A DNA stretch of 64,000 nucleotides, from the NCBI GenBank assembly GCA_022783865.1, contig JALFYY010000020.1, forward strand, positions 1-64,000, given 5' to 3'. The position numbers and the translations under genes were made by a program. A model generated the notes under the pieces. The model had not been told where the DNA came from and ran no database searches. It saw only the letters and a program-made list of their open reading frames with translations. Positions 18,168-25,787 of this stretch are shown here, in pieces; positions within the stretch are counted from its first letter, which is position 1, and every line of letters begins with the position of its first letter. The stretch comes from Bacteroidales bacterium (GTDB lineage: Bacteria; Bacteroidota; Bacteroidia; Bacteroidales; Paludibacteraceae).

Positions 18168-18554
18168 TTAACGTTTACTGAACTGGAAGTGTTTACGGGC
18201 TTTGGGCTGACCGGGTTTCTTACGTTCAACTTCACGAGCATCACGTGTGAGGAATCCTTCTGCCTTGAGAGCCATTTTGTCTTCCGGATTGATTTTTACC
18301 AGAGCACGAGCGATAGCGAGACGGAGTGCTTCGGCTTGTCCTTTGAAACCGCCACCGTTGAGGTTGACTCTGATATCGTATTTTTCTGCAACACTCAAAG
18401 TATTCAATGGTTGCTTAACAATGTATTGAAGGATGGTTGAAGGAAAATAAACTTCCAAATCGCGTTTGTTAATAGTGATCTTACCTTGTCCTTCGCTTAC
18501 GAAGATGCGTGCAACAGCAGCTTTTCTTCTACCTAAAGCGTTTACTACTTCCAT
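18168..18554 (-). CDS. rpsI: 30S ribosomal protein S9
   Basis: Small-subunit protein of 128 residues whose C-terminal tail reaches the P site. It starts MEVVNALGRRKAAVARIF and ends KPGQPKARKHFQFSKR, the usual basic tail with a final Lys-Arg. It follows rplM by 8 bp, the standard pairing. Confidence 0.97.
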   Translation of the reverse strand: MEVVNALGRRKAAVARIFVSEGQGKITINKRDLEVYFPSTILQYIVKQPLNTLSVAEKYDIRVNLNGGGFKGQAEALRLAIARALVKINPEDKMALKAEGFLTRDAREVERKKPGQPKARKHFQFSKR

Positions 18555-18562
18555 TGTGCGTA

Positions 18563-19018
18563 TTATTTAAGAGTGTTTAAATCAATTTGTTTAGGTTGTT
18601 GTGCCTGTTTGTCGTGCTCTGCACCGGCAAAGACATAGAGATTGGTGATGAGTTTGTCGCCAAGACGGTTCTTGGGGAGCATACCTTTCACTACTTTCTT
18701 GATAAGACGGTCAGCACCTTTGTCTTTCAAATCTGCAGGAGTAAATTCGCGTTGTCCGCCAGGATATCCGGTGTAACGAACGTAGTTGCGTCCTGTCCAC
18801 TTGTTACCGGTAAGAACGACTTTGTCTGCATTGATAATAATAACGTTGTCACCGCAGTCCACGTTAGGTGTGAAACTCGGTTTGTACTTGCCGCGCAAGA
18901 GCTTGGCTACTTTGGAGCACATACGGCCCAATACCTGGTCTGTTGCATCAATCACAACCCACTCTTTTTGAGCTGTTGCCTTGTTGACAGAAACAGTCTT
19001 GTAACTTAAAGTATTCAC
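18563..19018 (-). CDS. rplM: 50S ribosomal protein L13
   Basis: Early-assembly protein of the large subunit, 151 residues. KEWVVIDATDQVLGRMCSKVAKLLRGK (split around 19-45), NADKVVLTGNKW and VKGMLPKNRLG are characteristic. First gene of the rplM-rpsI-rpsB-tsf unit. Its transcript starts near 19155, giving a leader of about 135 nt that could hold an autoregulatory site. Confidence 0.97.
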   Translation of the reverse strand: MNTLSYKTVSVNKATAQKEWVVIDATDQVLGRMCSKVAKLLRGKYKPSFTPNVDCGDNVIIINADKVVLTGNKWTGRNYVRYTGYPGGQREFTPADLKDKGADRLIKKVVKGMLPKNRLGDKLITNLYVFAGAEHDKQAQQPKQIDLNTLK

Positions 19019-19161
19019 TTTGTTTTTGGTTTTTAGACCCGGCCTACAGACATCTCACTGCACAACCGAGCGTAATTATTAATTAGTTAACTATATGCCG
19101 TTTAGGCTTTTACTACCTCCGAACAAATGTCCGAAACAAGTTTCCGCACTGAAACGGCTTG

Positions 19162-19192
19162 CAAAAGTACAACTTTTATTTTGATTGTGCAA
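19162..19192 (-). promoter_or_regulatory. Promoter of the rplM operon
   Basis: Minus-strand -7 TACTTTTG at 19162-19169 and TTG at 19190-19192, separated by 20 bp. Confidence 0.7.
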
Positions 19193-19242
19193 TAGTCGGC
19201 AGCAGTTTTTTGCATATAAATCAAATTATTCAGTTATAAGCA

Positions 19243-19330
19243 CACAAGGAACATACAAAGCCTATACAAAGCCCATGTATGTCCCATGATGCTACGGGTA
19301 TTCTACGGGTGTGCTACGGTGCCGGCAGCA
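19243..19330. repeat. 11-bp period array, 8 units
   Basis: Eight units in phase: cacaaggaaca, tacaaagccta, tacaaagccca, tgtatgtccca, tgatgctacgg, gtattctacgg, gtgtgctacgg, tgccggcagca. Neighbouring units resemble each other, but the first and last share nothing, so the sequence drifts while the period holds. Confidence 0.65.
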
Positions 19331-19419
19331 CGATGAGTGCTTAGTTAACAGTTAATAATTAACAATTAATATCTCAGAATAGTTATAAAGATAGCACAAG
19401 GTATGCGTATGGGTAGCTG

Positions 19420-19485
19420 AATCACCAAGTAATCACCAAGTAATCACCAAGTAATCACCAAATAATAACCAAATAATAACCAAAT
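19420..19485. repeat. 11-bp tandem repeat, 6 units
   Basis: Three aatcaccaagt, one aatcaccaaat and two aataaccaaat, perfectly periodic. The cleanest array in the left half of the window. The array at 63101 uses similar units. Confidence 0.9.
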
Positions 19486-19608
19486 AACGATAGGACAGTG
19501 GGACGAAGATGACAGGAAGACGGGATTGACAAGGCGGCAATTTTAATTCTCCATTGTATTTTTCATCACACATATTTTCAAGATAAGAGATATATCATAA
19601 AATTATCG

Positions 19609-19616
19609 TATCTTTG
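19609..19616 (+). promoter_or_regulatory. Promoter -7 element for yigZ
   Basis: TATCTTTG. The leader that follows contains an 18-bp direct repeat (19633-19650 and 19655-19672) with a 22-bp period, twice 11. Confidence 0.65.
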
Positions 19617-19691
19617 CAGACGAATAGAATTGAAAGGACAAACTTATATTATAAAAAGGACAAACTTATATTCTTGAACGGTATCGTACAG

Positions 19692-20246
19692 ATGACGGAA
19701 AGATATCTGACCATAGCGGGTGAAGCAGAAGGAATTTACAAAGACAAAGGAAGTAAGTTCTTGGCTTTTGCCGTGCCGGCGGAAAGTATAGAAGACGTAA
19801 AAGAACAACTGGAACAGTTCCGGCAACGCTATCACGACGCGAGACACGTATGTTACGCCTATATGCTCGGTGCGGAACGGCAAGATTATCGCGCCAATGA
19901 CGACGGAGAGCCATCGGGTACTGCCGGACGACCGATATTGGGACAAATCAATTCGCGACAACTGACGAACATCCTCATTGTGGTGGTGCGCTATTTCGGC
20001 GGTATCCTATTGGGGACAGGCGGACTGATAACGGCATACAAAGAGGCGGCATCCGATGCACTGAGCCGGGCGGAGATTGTAGAGAAAGACGTAATGATAC
20101 GCAAGACATTACGCTTTCCTTACGAAAAGATGAACGAGGTAATGCGCTTGCTGAAAGACACCCAAGCCGTGATAACAAGACAAGATTTTGATGGAGAATG
20201 TATCATAGAATGTAATATAAAACTAAGTTATGCAGACCGATTTTGA
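19692..20246 (+). CDS. yigZ: YigZ / IMPACT family protein
   Basis: Protein of 184 residues of the UPF0029/IMPACT family, possibly a translation regulator; the bacterial function is not settled. The N-terminal domain has KGSKFLAFA (20-28), the ARHVCYAYMLG core (near 52-62) and DDGEPSGTAGRPIL (near 72-85), the family hallmark, followed by NILIVVVRYFGGILLGTGGL. The C-terminal EF-G IV-like domain follows. I use the ATG at 19692; the frame opens further up but only inside the promoter. The last 17 bp overlap the acyltransferase gene. Confidence 0.93.
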   Translation: MTERYLTIAGEAEGIYKDKGSKFLAFAVPAESIEDVKEQLEQFRQRYHDARHVCYAYMLGAERQDYRANDDGEPSGTAGRPILGQINSRQLTNILIVVVRYFGGILLGTGGLITAYKEAASDALSRAEIVEKDVMIRKTLRFPYEKMNEVMRLLKDTQAVITRQDFDGECIIECNIKLSYADRF

Positions 20247-21321
20247 TGATATCCGAGCCTATGAAGGCGAAGAGTTGCCTGCTGTTCTCGGGCAAATAAT
20301 GAGCCATCCGACCGTAAGAGGACTGTTGGAAAAGATTCATCTTCCCATTCCGGAGCCGCCCTATACGGATGCAGAAGGACAACTCTTAATCCCGTTTTTA
20401 GATTTTCTGGCTCACACGACCACGCAAGGTATCGAACTCATAAACGAACAGTACCGCCCAGCCGGAAAAGGCATTTATCTGACGAACCACCGCAATATCA
20501 TATTGGATACGGCATTCCTTTCGCTCTTGCTCTACAAGCAAGGTGCAGAACGCCCGTATATCGGTATCGGTAACAATCTGTACGCTGAGCCATGGATCGA
20601 GCATTTAGTGAGAGCATGCAAGGCATTTACGGTAATCAGAGGCGGCTCGCCAAAGGAATTGCTCACGCACGCCCAACATCTGTCCGCCTATATCAACATG
20701 CTGCTCGCCGGCAACCACCCTATCTGGCTTGCCCAAAGAGAAGGCCGCGCCAAGGACTCGAACGACCGTACAGCCACTGCGGTACTAAAAATGCTCACGA
20801 TGGCAGGCGAAGGCAACTTCCTGCAGAGAGTGGAGAACCTGAATATCTGCCCGGTAGCCATCAGTTACGAATATGACCCTTGCGACTACCTGAAAGCCAA
20901 AGAAATGCAATTGAAACGGGATCATCCCGACTATAGGAAGAGCACGCAAGATGACGTGGAAAACATGAAAACGGATATGACAGGTTTCAAAGGACATGTG
21001 GCTTATACATTGACACCTTCCATCAACAAGGAATTAGCCGCTATCGCAGCAGCAACGACGGTGAAAAACGAACAAGTGGAAGCCGTAGCGAAACTGATTG
21101 ACAGACATATTCACACGCATTACAAAATCTACCCCACGAACGAGAAAGCACTCGATATTCTGCAAGGCGGCAGCAACGATTTTGAAACGTATATAGAGCG
21201 ACAGATAGAGAAGATAGACATAGAACAGAAAGATACGGCATTCCTCAGAGAAAAGTTGCTCTATATGTACGCCAATCCGCTTATCAACCAACAAGATGCA
21301 CTGCGAAAGGCTTCTTTGTAA
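20230..21321 (+). CDS. Glycerol-3-phosphate/lysophosphatidate acyltransferase-like protein
   Basis: Likely phospholipid or lipid acyltransferase of 363 residues. The catalytic box reads NHRNIILD (residues 82-89), so five residues separate H and D instead of the usual four. The second box, AQREGRAKDSNDRT (near 175-188), matches the phosphate-binding EG-R motif. This architecture occurs in a Bacteroidota group related to PlsB/PlsC. There is no obvious membrane helix. It lies between yigZ (17-bp overlap) and coaD (8 bp apart), so it is co-transcribed. Confidence 0.75.
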   Translation: MQTDFDDIRAYEGEELPAVLGQIMSHPTVRGLLEKIHLPIPEPPYTDAEGQLLIPFLDFLAHTTTQGIELINEQYRPAGKGIYLTNHRNIILDTAFLSLLLYKQGAERPYIGIGNNLYAEPWIEHLVRACKAFTVIRGGSPKELLTHAQHLSAYINMLLAGNHPIWLAQREGRAKDSNDRTATAVLKMLTMAGEGNFLQRVENLNICPVAISYEYDPCDYLKAKEMQLKRDHPDYRKSTQDDVENMKTDMTGFKGHVAYTLTPSINKELAAIAAATTVKNEQVEAVAKLIDRHIHTHYKIYPTNEKALDILQGGSNDFETYIERQIEKIDIEQKDTAFLREKLLYMYANPLINQQDALRKASL

Positions 21322-21329
21322 CAATCAGA

Positions 21330-21776
21330 ATGAATACGATGAAAACAGCTATTTTCCCGGGATCGTTCGACCCGTTTACAATAGGACATTACGACGTGGT
21401 ACGCCGCGCCTTGCAATTGTTCGACAAAATCATCATCGGTATCGGTACGAACGCCACCAAACAACCGGTGTTCAGTGTGGAAGAACGACTGAAACAGATT
21501 GAGGAGACATTCAGGAACGACCCTCGCGTGGAAGTGCAAGTGTATGATTCGCTGACAGTTGACTTTGCAAAACAGACAGGGGCACAATTCATCCTGAGAG
21601 GCGTAAGGTGCATTGCCGATTTCGAATACGAGAGGAATATGGCGGAAGCCAACAAAGAAATAGGCGGGATAGAAACGATATTGCTTTACACATCGCCCGA
21701 GTATGCCCATATCTCTTCGACTCTGGTACGGGATTTGTATTCGTACGGGAAAGACATATCGTCGTTTTTGCCATAA
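21330..21776 (+). CDS. coaD: Phosphopantetheine adenylyltransferase
   Basis: Fourth step of CoA synthesis, making dephospho-CoA from 4'-phosphopantetheine and ATP. Of the usual size, 148 residues. The nucleotidyl-transfer motif GSFDPFTIGH is at 11-20 and ISSTLVRDL near 129-137. RGVRCIADFEYERNMA is the family signature. Start could also be the Met four codons later. Confidence 0.97.
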   Translation: MNTMKTAIFPGSFDPFTIGHYDVVRRALQLFDKIIIGIGTNATKQPVFSVEERLKQIEETFRNDPRVEVQVYDSLTVDFAKQTGAQFILRGVRCIADFEYERNMAEANKEIGGIETILLYTSPEYAHISSTLVRDLYSYGKDISSFLP

Positions 21777-21790
21777 CAGATTGTTTTAGT

Positions 21791-23416
21791 ATGAAAAGAT
21801 ATATTTTAGTATTGTGTACTGCCCTTTTGAGCGTATCGGTGCCGGCTCAAAAGACCCCTGAGATAGAAAAGAGCCTGAACATTTACAACGACGTAATGCG
21901 ACAGTTGGACATCAATTATGCCGATACGATTGACGTTGAGGACCTCGTGACGACCAGTATTCATCAGATGCTGAGGAAGATAGACCCTTATACGGTGTAT
22001 ATCCCGAAAGACAAGACCAACGACCTGCGTTTCATGACGACAGGCAAATACGGCGGTATCGGAGCCGTCATCATGCAAAGAGGAGATACGGTATGTATCA
22101 ACAATCCGTATGAAGGTATGCCCGCTCAACTCAGCGATGTGAGAGCAGGCGACAAGATATTGGAAGTCAACGGTGTACGGGTGATTAAGAAGACTACGGC
22201 GGAAGTGTCGGATTTGCTGCGTGGTGTACCTGACTCCAAAATCACCATCAAACTGAAACGCGACGGCGAGAAGAAACCATTAGTCAAGACATTTGAACGG
22301 CAAGAGATAAAAATCAGTCCGATAGCTTATTCGACCGCACTGAACGACAGCGTGGGATATATCGCCTTCACGGAATTTACGGAGAAGTCGGCAAAGGAAT
22401 TCAAGAACGCTTTGGACGAGTTGGTAGCACATCACGGGACCCATTCGCTTATATTGGATTTGCGCTCGAACGGAGGCGGCATCATCGACGAAGCGATAAA
22501 GATTGTGAATCTGTTCGTAGACAAAGGCACGGAGATAGTAGCAACCAAAGGGAAAACCGCCAATTCGCACCGCACTTACAAGACCACCCAACAACCGTCT
22601 TACCCGGATATGCCGCTTGTCGTTCTAGTGGATCACAATTCGGCATCTGCGGCAGAAATCGTATCGGGCGCATTGCAGGATTTGGACCGAGCCCTGATTA
22701 TCGGGCAACGGACTTACGGCAAAGGATTGGTACAGTCGATCCGCCCCATTGCTTACGACGGCAATCTGAAAGTGACAACGGCGAAATATTATATCCCATC
22801 GGGCCGTTGCATTCAGGCAATAGACTACTCGAAACGCCGGTCGGACGGGTCAGTAGAACAAGTGCCGGACAGTTTGAGAAAGGAATTCAAGACCTTACGC
22901 GGTCGGACAGTTCGCGACGGAGGCGGCATTGAACCGGATATCATCTTGTCGGATTCGAGCAAGGTTGGCATTACGTATTCGCTGTATGTGAAGCAAATGT
23001 TTTTTGACTATGCGACACGCTATCGCCGTGAGCATGAACGGATTGCACCACCGACAGAGTTCCAAGTGACAGACAGCATTTTAGAGGACTTCATGAACTT
23101 CTTGGACGAACAGGAATTTACGTACCAGACGGAGACTTCGAAATACTATGAGGATATGCTCCGAATGGCGCATAACGAACTACTGGATTCTATGGTAATC
23201 AAAACATTAGAAGATTTGCAAGACAAAATAACACCTTCGTTCAGAGACGCAATTGCCGCCCAGAAAGAGGAGGTAAAACTGATGCTCGGACAAGAGATTG
23301 TGCGCCGCTATTATTTCCAAAAAGGCGAGGCAGCATACAGTTTGCGATTTGACAAAGAGGTGGAAAGAGCGTTGGAGGAGATAGTTAATTTGACGATGGA
23401 GTATTTGAGAAGATGA
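21791..23416 (+). CDS. C-terminal processing protease (S41)
   Basis: Exported serine protease of 541 residues with signal peptide MKRYILVLCTALLSVSVPAQ. A PDZ domain (about 85-165, with YEGMPAQLSDVRAGDKILEVNG) precedes the S41 catalytic domain. The probable nucleophile is S286 in NSASAAE and the base K311 in TYGKGLVQ. A C-terminal helical part follows. The frame is open further upstream through coaD, but only the ATG at 21791 gives a signal peptide. Such proteases trim periplasmic proteins. Confidence 0.93.
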   Translation: MKRYILVLCTALLSVSVPAQKTPEIEKSLNIYNDVMRQLDINYADTIDVEDLVTTSIHQMLRKIDPYTVYIPKDKTNDLRFMTTGKYGGIGAVIMQRGDTVCINNPYEGMPAQLSDVRAGDKILEVNGVRVIKKTTAEVSDLLRGVPDSKITIKLKRDGEKKPLVKTFERQEIKISPIAYSTALNDSVGYIAFTEFTEKSAKEFKNALDELVAHHGTHSLILDLRSNGGGIIDEAIKIVNLFVDKGTEIVATKGKTANSHRTYKTTQQPSYPDMPLVVLVDHNSASAAEIVSGALQDLDRALIIGQRTYGKGLVQSIRPIAYDGNLKVTTAKYYIPSGRCIQAIDYSKRRSDGSVEQVPDSLRKEFKTLRGRTVRDGGGIEPDIILSDSSKVGITYSLYVKQMFFDYATRYRREHERIAPPTEFQVTDSILEDFMNFLDEQEFTYQTETSKYYEDMLRMAHNELLDSMVIKTLEDLQDKITPSFRDAIAAQKEEVKLMLGQEIVRRYYFQKGEAAYSLRFDKEVERALEEIVNLTMEYLRR

Positions 23417-23451
23417 GAAGTTGAGGAGATGAGAAGTTGGGGAGATGAGGA
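23404..23451. repeat. 8-bp period array over the protease stop codon
   Basis: Six units: tttgagaa, gatgagaa, gttgagga, gatgagaa, gttgggga, gatgagga. The stop TGA at 23414-23416 is inside it, so the last codons of the gene belong to the array. Confidence 0.6.
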
Positions 23452-23509
23452 ATTATTGCGGGTGAGGATTGCACAAGTACTCCCACACTCTGACAGAATA
23501 TTCTATACC

Positions 23510-23542
23510 AAAACAAGGCAGCCGGTCGGTTGCCTTGTTTTT
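23510..23542. terminator. Bidirectional intrinsic terminator
   Basis: Perfect 11-bp stem (23510-23520 with 23531-23541) followed by T on the plus strand and flanked by A on the other side, between converging genes. Confidence 0.9.
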
Positions 23543-23567
23543 ATTGTAAGATATGGATACAATACCG

Positions 23568-25229
23568 CTATGCGAAGAGCAGAATCATCAGTTGCGCCAT
23601 CATCACACGCATAAACATAGTGAGCGGATAGACAGTGGCATAACTGACAGAAGCCTGGTCGTTGCTATTGGAAACGGACATGGCATAAGCCAAAGCCGGT
23701 GGATCGGTGGTACTGCCGGCAATGAGTCCCATTAAGGTAAAGTAATTCAATTTCATGAACTTGCGAGCTATAACGCCCACGATAAGCAACGGTACAACCG
23801 TAATAATGACGCCATAGAGAATCCACATATAACCACCATTGATCACCGTTTCGACGAAACTTTCTCCCGCTCCCAATCCGACTGCCGCCAAGAAAAGCGA
23901 GATACCGATTTCGCGAATCATCTTGTTGGCACTGGTAGTGGCGAAAGTAACAATATGATAATAAGGTCCCCAGCGTCCGATGAGAATAGCGACAATCAAC
24001 GAACCGCCCGCCAAACCGAGTTTGAAAGTTTGCGAAAGCCCCGGAATAGGAATGGGCAATGTGCCGACGATGACACCCAAAACAATACCGATAAAAATCG
24101 GCAGCAAGTGAGGAATATCCAAGCGTTTCATCTCATTACCAAAGAGTTCTGCCACCTGCGGAATATCGTCTTTGTTACCCACAATCATTAATCGGTCGCC
24201 CAACTGCAAAGCCAAATCAGGCGTTGCCAAAAGGTCGATACCTGCACGGTTGACACGCGTGATGGTAACATGATACGATGCGAGGTCAAGATTGCCGATA
24301 CGCTTTCCGTTCCACATCTCTTTGGTGACCACAATACGACGGGAAATGAGTTGGGAAGCATCGCTCTGTTTCTTGGCTGTGGGCTTGATTTCGCCCAAAA
24401 GGCGCAACGGAGCAAGATGTTCCTGATCGGTAAGCGTACGCATTATGTCGTTGATTTTCACAACAGTACTACCGGTTGCAACTTCTTCTACGCCATCGGT
24501 ATGAATGACACGCGACACAACCATTTTCACTTGGAAGAGTTTGCGCAACTCGGCAATAGTGATGTTGTCCAACTGCGGATTGGTGATATGAATATCCACA
24601 CAGATTGGTTCGGAACCGTTATCTGCCTGCTCTTTGAGCTGATTCTCCTCCTTATCCAAACGAATACGGAAGATGAGACGGATGAGCAACATCGAAAGAA
24701 TGATACCAATCACGCCCAAGGGATAAGCGACGGCATAACCTGTTGCCATTGAATGATTTGCAACGCCATAGAGATCACTATAAGCTTGTTCGGCAGCACC
24801 CAAACTGGGAGTATTGGTCACAGCACCCGACATGACGCCCACCATGGTCGCCCAATCGACATCCGCCAATAGATAAATGACAAAAGTACAGACGCAAGCG
24901 AGCAATACAATGCTGACAGCCAAGAGATTGAGCTTGATCCCCCCTTTGGAAAACGAGGAGAAGAAACTCGGACCGACCTGCAAACCAATGGAATAAACAA
25001 AGAGAATCAGACCGAAGTCTTTGGCAAATTGCGCCACATGGGGTTCGAGCCGCATACCAAAATGCGAGCAGAGAATACCGCAAAACAAAATCCACGTCAC
25101 TCCCAAAGAGAACTTACGGATTTTCAACACGTTACTGAGGATATGCCCCACTGCCATGGTAAGCGTAAGCACCATGAGTGACTGAGTGATACCCGGTGTG
25201 AAAAACAATGTCTGAATATATTCCTTCAT
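23568..25229 (-). CDS. AspT/YidE/YbjL family antiporter
   Basis: Inner-membrane transporter of 553 residues with the duplicated AspT layout: five or so helices (about 10-185), two cytosolic RCK_C/TrkA_C domains (about 205-365, with GNLDLASYHVTITRVNRAG and GDRLMIVGNKDD), then five or six helices. SGAVTNTPSLGAA in the first half and IAGSTTDPPALAYA in the second are the paired family motifs. AspT exchanges aspartate for alanine; the substrate here is unknown. I use the ATG at 25229 because the upstream codon is TTG. Confidence 0.9.
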   Translation of the reverse strand: MKEYIQTLFFTPGITQSLMVLTLTMAVGHILSNVLKIRKFSLGVTWILFCGILCSHFGMRLEPHVAQFAKDFGLILFVYSIGLQVGPSFFSSFSKGGIKLNLLAVSIVLLACVCTFVIYLLADVDWATMVGVMSGAVTNTPSLGAAEQAYSDLYGVANHSMATGYAVAYPLGVIGIILSMLLIRLIFRIRLDKEENQLKEQADNGSEPICVDIHITNPQLDNITIAELRKLFQVKMVVSRVIHTDGVEEVATGSTVVKINDIMRTLTDQEHLAPLRLLGEIKPTAKKQSDASQLISRRIVVTKEMWNGKRIGNLDLASYHVTITRVNRAGIDLLATPDLALQLGDRLMIVGNKDDIPQVAELFGNEMKRLDIPHLLPIFIGIVLGVIVGTLPIPIPGLSQTFKLGLAGGSLIVAILIGRWGPYYHIVTFATTSANKMIREIGISLFLAAVGLGAGESFVETVINGGYMWILYGVIITVVPLLIVGVIARKFMKLNYFTLMGLIAGSTTDPPALAYAMSVSNSNDQASVSYATVYPLTMFMRVMMAQLMILLFA

Positions 25230-25313
25230 AATCAAGAGTATAATTATATAATTGACTATTATTTCGTTACAAACAAACTACATTGCTTGTTGATTTCTCC
25301 TTTCTGCCAAGAC

Positions 25314-25356
25314 AAAAAAAAATGCATGACACTCCGGGGACAAGTGCATGTATTTC
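25314..25356 (-). promoter_or_regulatory. Attenuator-like hairpin in the antiporter leader
   Basis: On the minus strand, a stem (about 25344-25356 with 25321-25334, one mismatch and one bulge) is followed by nine T. It lies 60 bp downstream of the predicted start near 25416 and 85 bp before the gene, where an intrinsic terminator would stop the transcript early. A second hairpin, an 8-bp inverted repeat, lies at 25395-25410. Confidence 0.5.
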
Positions 25357-25421
25357 ATGGTAGTGCAAGGTAAAAAGAAAGTGATCAACCATAGAAAGGC
25401 GTGCCTTTCCGAAAGCGGCTG

Positions 25422-25429
25422 CAAAGGTA
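25422..25429 (-). promoter_or_regulatory. Promoter -7 element for the antiporter gene
   Basis: TACCTTTG on the minus strand, giving a leader of about 190 nt. Confidence 0.55.
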
Positions 25430-25444
25430 ATACTTTTTATAGAT

Positions 25445-25466
25445 ATGGCAAAACGATGGCAAAACG
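25445..25466. repeat. 11-bp direct repeat, 2 units
   Basis: atggcaaaacg twice in tandem, only 6 bp before an 8-bp period array. Confidence 0.6.
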
Positions 25467-25472
25467 GGGTAC

Positions 25473-25528
25473 GATTGAACGATTAGAGGAGATGAGGAGA
25501 TGTGAAGATGAGAAAGTGAGAAGGAGAG
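25473..25528. repeat. 8-bp period array, 7 units
   Basis: gattgaac, gattagag, gagatgag, gagatgtg, aagatgag, aaagtgag, aaggagag in constant phase; purine-rich like the array at 23404. Confidence 0.6.
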
Positions 25529-25621
25529 GTACGACGTTATGGAATGGGGGGCATTATTTTCCGCAGTTATACCTATGTACTAAAATTCCGATCAGCTCTT
25601 GCATATATGAAATAAATATAG

Positions 25622-25629
25622 TACTTTTG
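25622..25629 (+). promoter_or_regulatory. Promoter -7 element for rpsA
   Basis: TACTTTTG with TTG 20 bp upstream. The leader to the ATG at 25788 is about 150 nt. Confidence 0.65.
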
Positions 25630-25787
25630 CAAATTGCATTGTGCGGGCATTCCGCATGATACATATTTAACCCTATTGTTTAACTTTTTAGCAGTCTAAA
25701 GAACGTAAGAATCAACAGATTAGCGGCACGATTGCCAACAACCAAACTGAAGATACGAACGGACGGATTAGACACACAGATTCCACA

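Noticed and set aside
18041..18244. 67-codon frame between rpsB and rpsI
   Set aside because: Overlaps the 3' end of rpsI in another frame and contains the intergenic hairpin.
25348..25659. 103-codon frame upstream of rpsA
   Set aside because: Crosses an 8-bp repeat array and the rpsA promoter.
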